From CAYMEK01 sp964389305 (GTDB taxonomy: Bacteria > Spirochaetota > Spirochaetia > SZUA-6 > DRHE01): a stretch of 18,568 nucleotides of DNA. A program made the position numbers and the translations under genes. The stretch lies in NCBI GenBank assembly GCA_964389305.1, contig CAYMEK010000076.1, positions 1 through 18,568 of the forward strand. Direction: 5' to 3'. Below, piece by piece: positions 1 through 8,029 of the stretch. Within the stretch, counting starts at the first letter, position 1. Every line of letters begins with the position of its first letter. The notes beneath the pieces were generated by a model. That model ran no database searches. It had not been told where the DNA came from and was given only the letters and a program-made list of their open reading frames with translations.

Positions 1-1
1 C

Positions 2-2278
2 GCCTGGGACGCCTACCGCCGCTTCATCCAGATGTTCGGCAACGTGGTCAAGGGCGTGGAGCACGAGGCCTTCGAGGAAGTCCTGGAGTCTCTGAAAAAG
101 AAAAAGGGGGTGGAGCAGGACATCGAGCTCGCCGCCGCCGACCTCAAAGAGGTGGTCAAGCGGTTCAAGGCGATCTATAAAAAGCACACCAAGGAGGATT
201 TCCCGCAGAAGCCGAAGCGGCAGTTGTGGGAAGCGATCGACGCGGTGTTCGGCTCCTGGAACAATCCCCGGGCCATCAAGTACCGCAAGATCCATGAGAT
301 CACCGGACTGCTCGGCACGGCGGTGAACGTCCAGGCCATGGTATTCGGCAACTTTGGAGACGATTCGGGAACGGGTGTGTGCTTCACCCGGGACCCTTCC
401 ACGGGGGCGAACGAGTTCTACGGAGAATACCTGATGAATGCTCAGGGCGAGGACGTGGTGGCCGGGATCAGAACGCCGCTCAGCCTCAAGAGCCTGGGCA
501 AGAGGAATCCCGCGATCTACAAGCAGCTCAACGACGTGCGCCTGCGCCTGGAAAAGCATTATCGGGACATGCAGGATATGGAGTTCACCATCCAGCAGGA
601 CAAGCTCTACCTGCTGCAGACGCGTACAGGCAAGCGCACGGGTCCGGCAGCCGTCAAGATGGCCGTGGACATGGTCAAGGAGAAGCTTGTCGGCAGGCAG
701 GAGGCGGTGATGCGGGTTTCCCCCGATCAGCTCGATCAGCTCCTTCACCCGATGATCGACCCCAAGACGCGCAAGGACCTGAAGGTGCTGGCCAAGGGGC
801 TCAACGCTTCTCCCGGGGCGGCCAGCGGGCAGATCGTGTTCACTGCCGATGAAGCGGAGGAGTGGGCCAAGCAGGGCAAGAAGGTCCTGCTGGTACGCCG
901 CGAGACTTCACCCGACGATATCGGCGGCATGCATGTCTCCCAGGGCATCCTGACCTCCACCGGGGGCATGACTTCCCACGCCGCCGTGGTGGCCCGCGGC
1001 ATGGGCACTCCCTGCGTGGCGGGCTGCAAGGCGGTGGAGATCTCCGGGAAGCTCGCCTCCATCGACGGCAGAAAATATAAAGAGGGCGACTGGCTGACCA
1101 TCGATGGCACCAGCGGAGAGGTGTTCGAGGGGGAGGTCCGCCTGGTGCAGGCCAAAGTCGCCGGCGAGCTGGCCGTATTCCTGGCCTGGGCTGACGAGAT
1201 CCGTCTGTCCGCAGTGCGGCCCGGCCTCAAGGAGAAGGGTTTCCGCGTACGCACCAACGCCGACCTGCCCCGGGATGCCAAGGTGGCCCGGGAGTTCGGG
1301 GCCGAGGGAATCGGCCTGACCCGGACCGAGCACATGTTCTTCGACGAGGGGCGCCTGGAGATCTTTCAGGAGATGATCGTGGCTGAGGACCTGGAGGCCC
1401 GGAACAAGGCCCTGAAGAAGCTGCTGCCCCTGCAGAAGAGGGATTTCAAGGGCATTTTCAAGGCCATGGACGGGCTGCCCGTGACCGTACGGCTGCTCGA
1501 TCCTCCCCTGCACGAGTTCGTTCCCAAGACCAGGGAGGATGCCAGGGCCCTGGCCGATCAGATCGGAGTACCCCTGAAGAAGCTGCAGGCCAAGATAGAC
1601 GCCCTGCACGAGCTGAATCCCATGCTTGGACACCGGGGCTGCCGCCTGGGGGTAACCTACCCGGAGATCTACGATATGCAGGTGCAGGCCATCGCCGAAG
1701 CCGCCTGCGAGGTAGCGGCGAACGGAGTCAAGGTGCTTCCCGAGATCATGATCCCGCTGGTTGGTGTGGACACCGAGCTGCGGATGCTCTACCAGCGCGC
1801 CAGGCGGATTGTCGAGGAGGTCATGGCCAGGAAGAAGGTCAAACTGGACTATAAGATAGGCACCATGATCGAGATCCCCCGCGCCGCCCTGACTGCGGAC
1901 AGAGTGGCCAATGTGGCCGAGTTCTTCAGCTTCGGCACCAACGACCTGACCCAGATGACCTTCGGCTACTCGCGAGACGATGCCGGGGTGTTCCTGCCCG
2001 AGTACGTGGACAAAGGCATCCTGGATAAGGATCCCTTCCAGTCTCTCGATCAGGAAGGCGTCGGCCAGCTCGTGGAGATGGGCGTGAAGAAAGGCCGCTC
2101 GAGCCGGCCGGACCTCAAGATCGGCATCTGCGGCGAGCATGGCGGAGATCCAAGCTCGATCGAGTTCTGCTACCGGGTGGGGATGAACTACGTTAGCTGC
2201 TCTCCCTACCGGGTGCCCATCGCCCGGCTGGCGGCCGCTCAGTCGGTGGTAAACAACCGCGGCGCGAAGGGAAAGTAG
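2..2278 (+). CDS. ppdK: Pyruvate, phosphate dikinase (5'-truncated by window edge)
   Basis: Interconverts pyruvate + ATP + Pi and PEP + AMP + PPi in the cytoplasm. The reading frame is open from base 2, ten codons before the first ATG at 32, and those codons (AWDAYRRFIQMFG) match the conserved internal PPDK sequence, so the gene starts upstream of the window. About 758 residues are visible; the family is usually about 880-900, so roughly 120-140 N-terminal residues of the ATP-grasp domain are missing. The central phosphohistidine motif GGMTSHAAVVARGMG has its His codon at 977-979. The C-terminal TIM barrel carries FGTNDLTQM and the catalytic-Cys motif ICGEHGGDP (Cys codon 2129-2131). It ends with the usual PYRVPIARLAAAQ tail. 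Nothing indicates a frameshift. It is probably a housekeeping neighbour: the next gene has its own promoter. A link to pyruvate made by the neighbouring aldolase is possible but speculative. Confidence 0.97.
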   Translation, partial: AWDAYRRFIQMFGNVVKGVEHEAFEEVLESLKKKKGVEQDIELAAADLKEVVKRFKAIYKKHTKEDFPQKPKRQLWEAIDAVFGSWNNPRAIKYRKIHEITGLLGTAVNVQAMVFGNFGDDSGTGVCFTRDPSTGANEFYGEYLMNAQGEDVVAGIRTPLSLKSLGKRNPAIYKQLNDVRLRLEKHYRDMQDMEFTIQQDKLYLLQTRTGKRTGPAAVKMAVDMVKEKLVGRQEAVMRVSPDQLDQLLHPMIDPKTRKDLKVLAKGLNASPGAASGQIVFTADEAEEWAKQGKKVLLVRRETSPDDIGGMHVSQGILTSTGGMTSHAAVVARGMGTPCVAGCKAVEISGKLASIDGRKYKEGDWLTIDGTSGEVFEGEVRLVQAKVAGELAVFLAWADEIRLSAVRPGLKEKGFRVRTNADLPRDAKVAREFGAEGIGLTRTEHMFFDEGRLEIFQEMIVAEDLEARNKALKKLLPLQKRDFKGIFKAMDGLPVTVRLLDPPLHEFVPKTREDARALADQIGVPLKKLQAKIDALHELNPMLGHRGCRLGVTYPEIYDMQVQAIAEAACEVAANGVKVLPEIMIPLVGVDTELRMLYQRARRIVEEVMARKKVKLDYKIGTMIEIPRAALTADRVANVAEFFSFGTNDLTQMTFGYSRDDAGVFLPEYVDKGILDKDPFQSLDQEGVGQLVEMGVKKGRSSRPDLKIGICGEHGGDPSSIEFCYRVGMNYVSCSPYRVPIARLAAAQSVVNNRGAKGK

Positions 2279-2380
2279 TCGACGGCTTGAACGCAGCAAC
2301 CCCCCGCGCCTAAGCCTTCCCAGCCGGCAGGCTCTGCGAAAACAACAAACAGGTATCCCACAGACTCTTCCTCTCAAAAA

Positions 2381-2397
2381 ATAAAACTATGTTCTAT
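2381..2397. promoter_or_regulatory. KdgR-type operator, upstream box of importer operon 1
   Basis: The site reads ATAAAAC-TAT-GTTCTAT; six of seven arm positions are complementary. It lies 17 bases upstream of the TTGACA box of the importer 1 promoter and its centre is 62 bp from the second box at 2443-2459. Binding by the IclR-family regulator encoded at 13816-14586 is inferred from the shared motif. Confidence 0.65.
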
Positions 2398-2414
2398 ATT
2401 CTTTTGACATTCTA

Positions 2415-2443
2415 TTGACAAACAGCCCCGAACGATCTATAAA
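2415..2443 (+). promoter_or_regulatory. Sigma70-type promoter of importer operon 1
   Basis: TTGACA (2415-2420), a 17-base spacer, then TATAAA (2438-2443), with a predicted start near 2450. A second TTGACA at 2404-2409 has no matching -10 at the right distance. The -10 end is overlapped by an operator-like palindrome, so repression by occlusion is expected. Confidence 0.8.
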
Positions 2444-2459
2444 TAAAACAGTGTTTCAA
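2443..2459. promoter_or_regulatory. KdgR-type operator over the -10/+1 of importer operon 1
   Basis: The site reads ATAAAAC-AGT-GTTTCAA, and the inner GTTT/AAAC arms are perfect. It begins on the last base of the TATAAA box and covers the predicted transcription start, the classic position for a repressor site. Confidence 0.7.
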
Positions 2460-2524
2460 AATACTAGGTAACCGGATTAATTAGCAGCCGGCGGCTGCTG
2501 GCTGCCCAGGGAAGGAGGAAAGTT

Positions 2525-3559
2525 GTGAACAAGGTATTTCGGAAGAGCGCTTTGATCGTTTCTGCTCTGATGGTGATGGTTGTACTGCTGGCTGTAGGCT
2601 GTAGCAGGCCCGGGGAGCCGAAGCCCACCGCTGAGGAGGCGGAGGCCAGGCCCATGCTGGACGAGGAGTACATCTATGTCTCCTGCATGGGAAACCTGGA
2701 GTTCTTCAACGCCCATAAGTTCGGGTGGAAATGGGCCGGGGAGCGGCTCGGCGTAAAGACCTCCTATGTCGGTCCTCCGGAGTACGACCTTAACGCCATG
2801 GTCGCCGCCTTTGATCAGGCGATCGCCAAGCAACCCAAGGGAATCGTCGTATTCGCCGTCGAGCCCGTCTTGACGCCGGAGATCAACAAGGCGGCCGATG
2901 CAGGTATTCCGGTGGTGACGATCCTCGGCGATCTTCCCGATTCCAAGCGCCTGACGTTCGTGGGGTCCCACCAGTACGATCTGGGTTATCTCGGCGGCCA
3001 GAAACTGGCTGAAGAGCTGGGCGGAAAAGGCAAAGTTGCCGTGCTCAGTATCCCGGGAGTGCAGATGTTCGACGATCGCGAGGACGGCTACCGGGCCGCT
3101 TTCGCCGGTTATCCCGGCATCCAGGTCGTGCAGGTCGGAGATACCAAGGCCGATACGGTTACCGCCGTCAATACGGCCAAGGCGATAATGCAGCGTTTCC
3201 CCGATCTGGCCGCGTTCGCCTGCACTGATTCTACGGGCGGCATCGGTTCGGCTACGGCCGTGGAAGAGGCCGGGCAGGCCGGCAAGGTGAAGATCGTTTC
3301 AATGGATCGCAACTCTGACGTCTTGAACAAGATCGAGAATGGCGTTATCACGGGCACGGTGGTCCAGGACGACGCGGCCATGCCGTACTGGGCCCTGCTG
3401 GTGCTGTATTCGTACAACCACAATCAGCCGCCCCTGACCAGTGACAACCAGGCGGCCCAGTCCCAGGCCGAGCCGCAGATTGTTTACACGTCTGTCAATT
3501 ACGCCGACAGCTCGAATTTGCAGTATTACCTCGAGGCCAACAAGCTTTATCTGCCCTGA
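2525..3559 (+). CDS. Periplasmic sugar-binding lipoprotein of ABC importer 1
   Basis: Solute-binding protein of the ribose/galactose type (periplasmic-binding-protein family 4), expected to deliver a sugar or sugar derivative to the permease encoded at 5143-6126. The GTG start at 2525 is set by AAGGAGG at 2512-2518 with a 6-base spacer. Residues 1-26 form a lipoprotein signal peptide with lipobox LAVGC (Cys26), followed by a charged linker, so the protein should be lipid-anchored. The body (about residues 45-320) shows the two-lobe pattern: a repeated A/I-V-V-F-A-V-E-P segment, VPVVTI-like strands (IPVVTILGDLP), GYLGGQKLAEELGGKGKVAVL, the DREDGYRAAFAGYPGIQVVQV hinge-side segment, and CTDSTGGIGSATAVEEAG. 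It is 344 residues, normal for the family. It is first in an operon behind an operator-overlapped promoter. The ligand cannot be told from sequence; low resemblance to the second binding protein suggests a different substrate. Confidence 0.88.
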   Translation: MNKVFRKSALIVSALMVMVVLLAVGCSRPGEPKPTAEEAEARPMLDEEYIYVSCMGNLEFFNAHKFGWKWAGERLGVKTSYVGPPEYDLNAMVAAFDQAIAKQPKGIVVFAVEPVLTPEINKAADAGIPVVTILGDLPDSKRLTFVGSHQYDLGYLGGQKLAEELGGKGKVAVLSIPGVQMFDDREDGYRAAFAGYPGIQVVQVGDTKADTVTAVNTAKAIMQRFPDLAAFACTDSTGGIGSATAVEEAGQAGKVKIVSMDRNSDVLNKIENGVITGTVVQDDAAMPYWALLVLYSYNHNQPPLTSDNQAAQSQAEPQIVYTSVNYADSSNLQYYLEANKLYLP

Positions 3560-3584
3560 CCGCGCGCACGCGCAGCACTGCCGC

Positions 3585-3613
3585 GGAGGTGCGGCGTCTG
3601 AAGCCGCACCTCC
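3585..3613 (+). terminator. Intercistronic hairpin after binding-protein gene 1
   Basis: GGAGGTGCGGC (3585-3595) and GCCGCACCTCC (3603-3613) form a perfect 11-bp stem with a 7-base loop, followed by TTGTTTGG. It sits between the binding-protein stop and the ATPase start. There is no full U-tract, so it is more likely a partial terminator or 3'-end stabiliser than a full stop. The same arrangement recurs at 10659-10690. Confidence 0.65.
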
Positions 3614-3634
3614 TTGTTTGGCACACAGGCGAAA

Positions 3635-5146
3635 ATGAAGCGGCTACTGGTTGCCGAGCATATCTCCAAGAGCTTTCCCGGCGTGCTGGCTGTCGACGGG
3701 GTGAGCTTTTCTCTGCGCCAGGGTGAGATTCTCGCCCTGGTAGGGGAGAACGGCGCAGGAAAGACTACCCTCATGCAGGTGTTGGGGGGAGTGCACAAAC
3801 CTGAGAGCGGCCGTATGCTGCTGGAGGGCCGGGAGCTTTCCTTCTCCTCCTCCCACGATGCGATTGCCGCAGGCATAAGCATGGTATTCCAGCAGCTCTC
3901 CCTGGTCGCCAGCCTCTCGGTGGCGGAAAATATCTTCGCCAACCGCCAGCCGGTAGGGGCTCTCAATAACATCCGCTGGCGCCGGCTGTACCGTGACACC
4001 ACCGAGTTTCTGGAACGTTTCGATCTGGAAATTGATCCGAGGCTGCCGGTGAAACGTCTGTCCATGGGACAACGGCAGATCCTGGAAACCTTGAAGGCCA
4101 TCTCCACCAATCCCAAAGTGCTCATCCTCGACGAGCCGACCTCCTCCCTTACCGAGGGAGAAACCGGGCAGCTATTCAGAAATATCCGCCTGCTGCAACA
4201 ACAGGGATTGTCGATCATCTACATTACCCATAAACTTTCGGAGGTGTTTCGAATCGCCGACCGGGTCATGGTCATGCGTGACGGCCGCTATATCGCTACC
4301 ACCAACGCTGGTGAGGTGACAGAAGCGGACCTAGTGGCCATGATGGTGGGCCGCAAGATCGACAATGTCTACGGTGGTCGTCCGGCGCGGCGGGGGACTT
4401 CAGAGTATTTCCGGGTGGAGGATTTCAGCCGCCGGGGGGCTTTCGCCGGCGTCAGCTTCGGTCTTCGCCGCGGGGAAATACTGGGCATCGCCGGGCTGGT
4501 CGGAGCGGGCAGGACCGAGCTGGCCCGGTCGGTGTTCGGGATCGATCCCAAGGACTCGGGAAGGATCTATCTGGACGGAGCGGAGATAAGGATTTCAAGA
4601 CCGGGCGATGCGATCCGGCACAGGATAGCGTATCTGACCGAAGACAGGACCCTGCTCGGGCTGTTTCTCGATATGAGCATCCGCGATAACGTGATCGCCC
4701 CCTCCCTGCGGGATTTCGCCTCGGCCCTCGACCTGTTAAAAAAGAGCCGGATCGACGCCTTCGCCGGTGAGCAGGTGAGGGAGTACTCCATCGTCTGCTC
4801 TTCGACGTTCAACAAGATCCGCAACCTCTCGGGAGGCAATCAGCAGAAGTGCCTGATCGCCATGTGGATGGGTATTCGCCCCAGGGTTATCCTCTTTGAC
4901 GAGCCAACCCGCGGGGTGGACGTGGGCGCCCGGGAGGAGATCTACCGGCAGCTCAGGGGTTTCGCCTCCAGGGGAACCGGGGTCCTCATCATCTCCTCCG
5001 ATCTGCCGGAGCTCATCGGTATGTGCGACCGGATCCTGGTGATGCACCGGGGGAAGATCACCGGCGAGCTGGGGCGGGAGGAGTTCTCCGAAGAAAAGAT
5101 CCTCTCCTATGCCACCGGATTGAACAGGGAAACGGTTGGAAGATGA
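3635..5146 (+). CDS. Sugar ABC importer ATPase 1 (RbsA/MglA/XylG type, two ABC domains)
   Basis: Cytoplasmic ATPase powering importer 1, about 503 residues as usual for the carbohydrate-uptake-2 family. Domain 1 (residues about 1-240) has Walker A GENGAGKTT at 37-45, signature LSMGQRQ and Walker B VLILDEPTSSLTE. Domain 2 (about 250-500) has the family-typical degenerate Walker A GLVGAGRTEL (Arg replacing Lys), signature LSGGNQQK and Walker B VILFDEPTRGVDVGA. I chose ATG 3635; a TTG at 3614 in the same frame would add seven residues but falls at the foot of the hairpin and has no better ribosome site. Both starts have weak Shine-Dalgarno matches, which fits lower expression than the binding protein. 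The stop overlaps the permease start (ATGA at 5143-5146), implying translational coupling. Confidence 0.95.
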   Translation: MKRLLVAEHISKSFPGVLAVDGVSFSLRQGEILALVGENGAGKTTLMQVLGGVHKPESGRMLLEGRELSFSSSHDAIAAGISMVFQQLSLVASLSVAENIFANRQPVGALNNIRWRRLYRDTTEFLERFDLEIDPRLPVKRLSMGQRQILETLKAISTNPKVLILDEPTSSLTEGETGQLFRNIRLLQQQGLSIIYITHKLSEVFRIADRVMVMRDGRYIATTNAGEVTEADLVAMMVGRKIDNVYGGRPARRGTSEYFRVEDFSRRGAFAGVSFGLRRGEILGIAGLVGAGRTELARSVFGIDPKDSGRIYLDGAEIRISRPGDAIRHRIAYLTEDRTLLGLFLDMSIRDNVIAPSLRDFASALDLLKKSRIDAFAGEQVREYSIVCSSTFNKIRNLSGGNQQKCLIAMWMGIRPRVILFDEPTRGVDVGAREEIYRQLRGFASRGTGVLIISSDLPELIGMCDRILVMHRGKITGELGREEFSEEKILSYATGLNRETVGR

Positions 5147-6126
5147 GCGGAAGCGAAAAGGATACGACGATACTGCGGATCGGTCGAGCCATCCTGGCCT
5201 TCCGCGAATCCGTATTGATCGGCGCGCTCCTCGTATTCGGCATCCTGATGACCATCGCTTCTCCGTTCTTCCTGACCTGGAGGAACCTGGAGGCGATTCT
5301 TCTGGGGCTGTCCGTGGAGGGGACCATCGCCGTGGGCATGGTCATCCTGCTGGTCTCGGGAGGATTAGATCTCTCGGTGGGATCGACCCTCGCCTACACC
5401 GGAGTCGTCAGCGGACTGGCCCTGGCGGCGGGCGTTCCCGTCATCCCGGCAATCCTGCTGGGGCTGGTGGCGGCCCTGGGAGTAGGTCTGGTCAACGGCC
5501 TTTTGATCGCCAAGCTCAAGATCAATCCTTTCATCACCACCCTGGGCATGATGATCACCGTGCGGGGACTGCTGCTGGTGATGGCCAGCGGCCGCGCCGT
5601 GTTGAATCTGCCGGCGACCTTTACCGTGATCGGCCAGGGACGGCTGTTCGGCGCGCAGTATCCCATCTACGTGGTGATCCTGCTGGTGGTGGTCGGCGAC
5701 CTGCTGTTGAGGAACTCGCGTTTCCTGCGCCAGAACTACTACATCGGCGGAAACGAGCAGGCGGCCCGGTTGTCCGGGATCAGGGTCGACCTGATCAAGA
5801 TCTTCAACTACTGCCTGACCGCGGTGCTGGCCGGGGTCTCCGGCCTGCTGATCACCGCCCGCTTCGGGTCCTCCTCGGTCACCGTCGGCAGCGGCATCGA
5901 GCTGCGGGTGATCACCGCCACGATCATCGGCGGCGCGAGTTTGAGCGGCGGGGTAGGCTCGGTCCTGGGAGCTTTCCTGGGAGCGTTATTCATGGGGGTG
6001 TTGGCCAACTCCCTCAACCTTCTCGGCGTGGACGTATACTGGCAGAACCTGATCACCGGGTTGATTCTTATTCTGGCCGTGGTCTTCGACGTGCTGAGCG
6101 AAAGAAGAAAAGAGCGCCTTAAATGA
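5143..6126 (+). CDS. Sugar ABC importer permease 1 (RbsC/AraH type)
   Basis: Inner-membrane channel subunit of importer 1, 327 residues with eight to ten hydrophobic segments. It carries the family hallmark GGLDLSVGS (about residues 70-78) and a conserved cytoplasmic-loop segment YYIGGNEQAARLSGIRVDLIK, followed by GLLITARFGSSS and GGASLSGGVGSVLGAFLGA. The frame is open upstream to 5023 but the ATG at 5143 overlaps the ATPase stop by four bases and gives the normal family N-terminus, so the longer start is rejected. It is the last gene of the + operon and converges on the RraA-like gene 84 bases downstream. Confidence 0.94.
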   Translation: MSGSEKDTTILRIGRAILAFRESVLIGALLVFGILMTIASPFFLTWRNLEAILLGLSVEGTIAVGMVILLVSGGLDLSVGSTLAYTGVVSGLALAAGVPVIPAILLGLVAALGVGLVNGLLIAKLKINPFITTLGMMITVRGLLLVMASGRAVLNLPATFTVIGQGRLFGAQYPIYVVILLVVVGDLLLRNSRFLRQNYYIGGNEQAARLSGIRVDLIKIFNYCLTAVLAGVSGLLITARFGSSSVTVGSGIELRVITATIIGGASLSGGVGSVLGAFLGALFMGVLANSLNLLGVDVYWQNLITGLILILAVVFDVLSERRKERLK

Positions 6127-6153
6127 CCAGCAGCGACTAAACCCGGTAACCGA

Positions 6154-6180
6154 AACCGGCCCCCATGGTGCAAACCGGTT
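6154..6180. terminator. Weak inverted repeat between convergent operons
   Basis: AACCGG (6154-6159) and CCGGTT (6175-6180) form a 6-bp stem with a 15-base loop, 27 bases after the permease stop. There is no U-tract in either direction. It is the only candidate 3' structure for the + operon besides the GC-rich repeat just downstream. Confidence 0.25.
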
Positions 6181-6184
6181 CCGC

Positions 6185-6208
6185 GCCCCGCCCGGCCTCA
6201 GGCGGAGC
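6185..6208 (-). terminator. GC-rich hairpin directly after the six-gene operon
   Basis: On the minus strand GCTCCGCC (6208-6201) pairs with GGCGGGGC (6192-6185), 8 bp with one U-G wobble and an 8-base loop, beginning two bases after the stop codon of the RraA-like gene. On the plus strand the wobble becomes an A-C mismatch, so it favours leftward transcripts. No U-tract follows. It probably protects or ends the operon's mRNA; factor-independent termination is not clear. Confidence 0.4.
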
Positions 6209-6210
6209 GT

Positions 6211-6885
6211 CTAGATCCTGCCGAACTTCTCCAGCAACTCCTCCACGGTAGCCCCCTTGAGGATCTCCGCCCGGGAGGCTTCCTCCTTCCTGGCCAGACT
6301 TTCAGCCTTTTCGAATACTGCGGCCAGATCCTGGCGGGGCACCACCGCCACGCCGATTTCGTCGGCCACGATCATGTCCCCGGCGCGCACCAGGACTCCG
6401 CCACACACCAGCGGCCTGTTGATCTGGATCGGCTCGAAGCGCCCCGAGTAGGCGCTGTGGGCGCCCCGGGGAGTCACAGACTTGGAGACGATGGGGAAGT
6501 CCAGCATACGAGCCTCGTCGGTGTCCCGGGCCGAGCCGTCGATGACCACCCCGACGACTCCCGCCGCCCTGGCGAGTCCGGACATCAATCCACCCCAGAT
6601 CGAAGTTTCGGTTTCGCCGAAGGCGTCGATTACCACCACGTCGCCGGGCTGGGCGATCTGGAAAATGGGCAGGCAGTCCACGATATCGCCGGCCGTCAGC
6701 TTCACCGTCAAGGCCGGACCGATGAAGCTCCTGTTCACGCTTCTCATCTTCATGTCACTACGCATGACGTTCTCTCGCTCCATGGCGTCGCTCACCACAC
6801 AAGAGACGCTCATCACCTCCCTCAAGCTGAGATACTTGTCCAACATTGCCTTATCGATAGGGGCGTGCCGGTCGATTTTCTTCAT
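6211..6885 (-). CDS. RraA-like HMG/CHA aldolase or oxaloacetate decarboxylase family protein
   Basis: Belongs to the RraA-like fold family that includes 4-hydroxy-4-methyl-2-oxoglutarate/4-carboxy-4-hydroxy-2-oxoadipate aldolases, many of which also decarboxylate oxaloacetate; older annotations call it 'dimethylmenaquinone methyltransferase'. It has 224 residues, close to the family norm. Visible hallmarks are GPALTVKLTAGD, PGDVVVIDAFGE, WGGLMSGLARAAGVVGVVIDGSARD (the Arg and Asp of GSARD bind substrate and metal in characterised members), then VRAGDMIVADEIGVAVVP. The start at 6885 is fixed by AAGGAGA on the minus strand (6891-6897). It is last in the six-gene operon. In a sugar-acid locus the likely job is cleavage or decarboxylation of a 2-oxo-dicarboxylate or hydroxy-oxo acid giving pyruvate; the true substrate is unknown. 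Retention of the catalytic motif argues against the RNase E-inhibitor role of E. coli RraA. Confidence 0.85.
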   Translation of the reverse strand: MKKIDRHAPIDKAMLDKYLSLREVMSVSCVVSDAMERENVMRSDMKMRSVNRSFIGPALTVKLTAGDIVDCLPIFQIAQPGDVVVIDAFGETETSIWGGLMSGLARAAGVVGVVIDGSARDTDEARMLDFPIVSKSVTPRGAHSAYSGRFEPIQINRPLVCGGVLVRAGDMIVADEIGVAVVPRQDLAAVFEKAESLARKEEASRAEILKGATVEELLEKFGRI

Positions 6886-6978
6886 GAATCTCTCCTTCTA
6901 TGCCATCTATCTATCTGTGCCGGTGTGACGGAAGCGATGGTCGCCGGTTTCGCGCTTCCTGCCGCATCCGCACGGCGC

Positions 6979-7965
6979 TCAGCCCGGCGGCTTGACCGGG
7001 TTCGGCGGCCGGTGCCCGAGAAGAACGGCCTTCGCATTTTCCGAGGCTACCCGCCGGCATTCGCGCAGCGAATCTTCGGAAACATAAGCCACGTGGGGCG
7101 TAACCACGCAGTTGGTGAGCGAGAACAGGGGGTTCTGTTCGGGGCTCCAGCGATCGAGCTTGGCCGGCTCCTCTTCGGTGTCGTCCAGCCCCGCCGAAGC
7201 GATCCACCCTTCCGTCAAGGCCCGATACAGGGCGGAGTTGTCCACGATCTTGCCGCGGGCGCAGTTGATCAGCACGGCCTCGCGCCTCATGAGTCTCAAC
7301 CTGCTTTCGTCGATCAGGTGCTCGGTTTCGGGGGTGTGCGGGCACATCAACGCCACCACGTTAGAGCTTTGCAGCAGCCCCTCCAGCTCCACTTTCTCCA
7401 CGCCAAAGGTGGCCATAAAACCCTCGGAAACATAGGGATCGTAGGACAGAATGCGGGAGTTGAACGCCCTCACCTTGCGGGCGATATTCTGCGCGATTCT
7501 GCCGAAGCCTATGATTCCCCAGGTGGCGTTGCGGAAGCGGGGAATCGCTATCCCCGACTCGCTCCAGTGCCATCTACCGGCGCGGGTGGCCTCTACGAAC
7601 CAGGGTATTCTCCGCATCAGCATGAAGGCCAGGGTTATCGTGTGGTCCGCCACTTCGTCGAGGGCGTAGTCCGGTACGTTGGTTACCACCATCCCGTGCT
7701 CGTAGGCCGCGCGGACATCCACTATATCGACCCCGATGCCGTAGCGGCAGATGGCTTTGCATTTCGGCAGCTTCTCGATGGTGCTACGGGGGATCTTGGC
7801 GTACTGCTGCAGGATGGCGTCGGCGTCGGCGGCCAGCTCCGCCAGGCCCTCGCCGGTCTTGCACTGCAGCCCGATCACCTGGGCGCCGATCGGCTCCAGA
7901 ATGCTCTTTTCGATTTCGTTGTCCGGGTAGTCGAAGTCGCTGATGTAGACCTTAAATCTCGCCAT
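6979..7965 (-). CDS. D-isomer-specific 2-hydroxyacid dehydrogenase (SerA/CtBP-like)
   Basis: NAD(P)-dependent interconversion of a D-2-hydroxy acid and its 2-oxo acid in the cytoplasm. It has 328 residues without the C-terminal ACT/ASB domain of full-length SerA. The substrate domain flanks a Rossmann domain with TWGIIGFGRIAQNIA (GFGRIA at 153-158) and acidic residue in LSYDPY. The catalytic triad is visible: Arg237 in INCARGKIVD, Glu266 before Pro in DDTEEEP, and His291 in VVTPHVAY. The upstream site GGTGGGA (minus, 7974-7980) is a modest Shine-Dalgarno. It is the fifth gene of the operon, between the permease and the RraA-like gene, which argues for a catabolic role (for example on glyoxylate/hydroxypyruvate-type or 2-keto-sugar-acid substrates) rather than serine synthesis. 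Cofactor preference and substrate cannot be read reliably. Confidence 0.9.
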   Translation of the reverse strand: MARFKVYISDFDYPDNEIEKSILEPIGAQVIGLQCKTGEGLAELAADADAILQQYAKIPRSTIEKLPKCKAICRYGIGVDIVDVRAAYEHGMVVTNVPDYALDEVADHTITLAFMLMRRIPWFVEATRAGRWHWSESGIAIPRFRNATWGIIGFGRIAQNIARKVRAFNSRILSYDPYVSEGFMATFGVEKVELEGLLQSSNVVALMCPHTPETEHLIDESRLRLMRREAVLINCARGKIVDNSALYRALTEGWIASAGLDDTEEEPAKLDRWSPEQNPLFSLTNCVVTPHVAYVSEDSLRECRRVASENAKAVLLGHRPPNPVKPPG

Positions 7966-7994
7966 TATTAATATCCCACCGTTGTGAACTCCTG

Positions 7995-8014
7995 CCCCGG
8001 GCGGTCCGCCGGGG
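7995..8014 (-). other. Short intercistronic inverted repeat
   Basis: CCCCGG (7995-8000) and CCGGGG (8009-8014) form a 6-bp GC stem with an 8-base loop in the 64-base gap between the permease and dehydrogenase genes. It could be an mRNA-processing or stabilising element separating transport from enzyme genes. Support is only the symmetry. Confidence 0.3.
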
Positions 8015-8029
8015 TGGTTCGGGCCCCGG

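Noticed and set aside
908..2377. 489-codon open frame antisense to pyruvate, phosphate dikinase
   Set aside because: Its composition is that of a shadow frame of a GC-rich gene (Gly/His/Leu-rich, no domain pattern), and the plus strand encodes an intact conserved enzyme.
2279..2380. Intrinsic terminator after pyruvate, phosphate dikinase
   Set aside because: Only 4-5 bp AGCC(T)/(A)GGCT pairings were found near 2311-2335, with no U-tract.
2404..2409. Second TTGACA upstream of importer 1 as another promoter
   Set aside because: No -10-like hexamer lies 16-18 bases downstream (the sequence there is CCCGAA-like).
6127..6210. Strong bidirectional terminator between the two convergent operons
   Set aside because: Only short GC stems without U-tracts are present, so I list them separately at low confidence rather than claim a terminator.
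6457..7971. 504-codon open frame on + across the dehydrogenase and RraA-like genes
   Set aside because: It spans two recognised minus-strand genes and their gap, shows no domain or ribosome site, and is explained by third-position GC bias.
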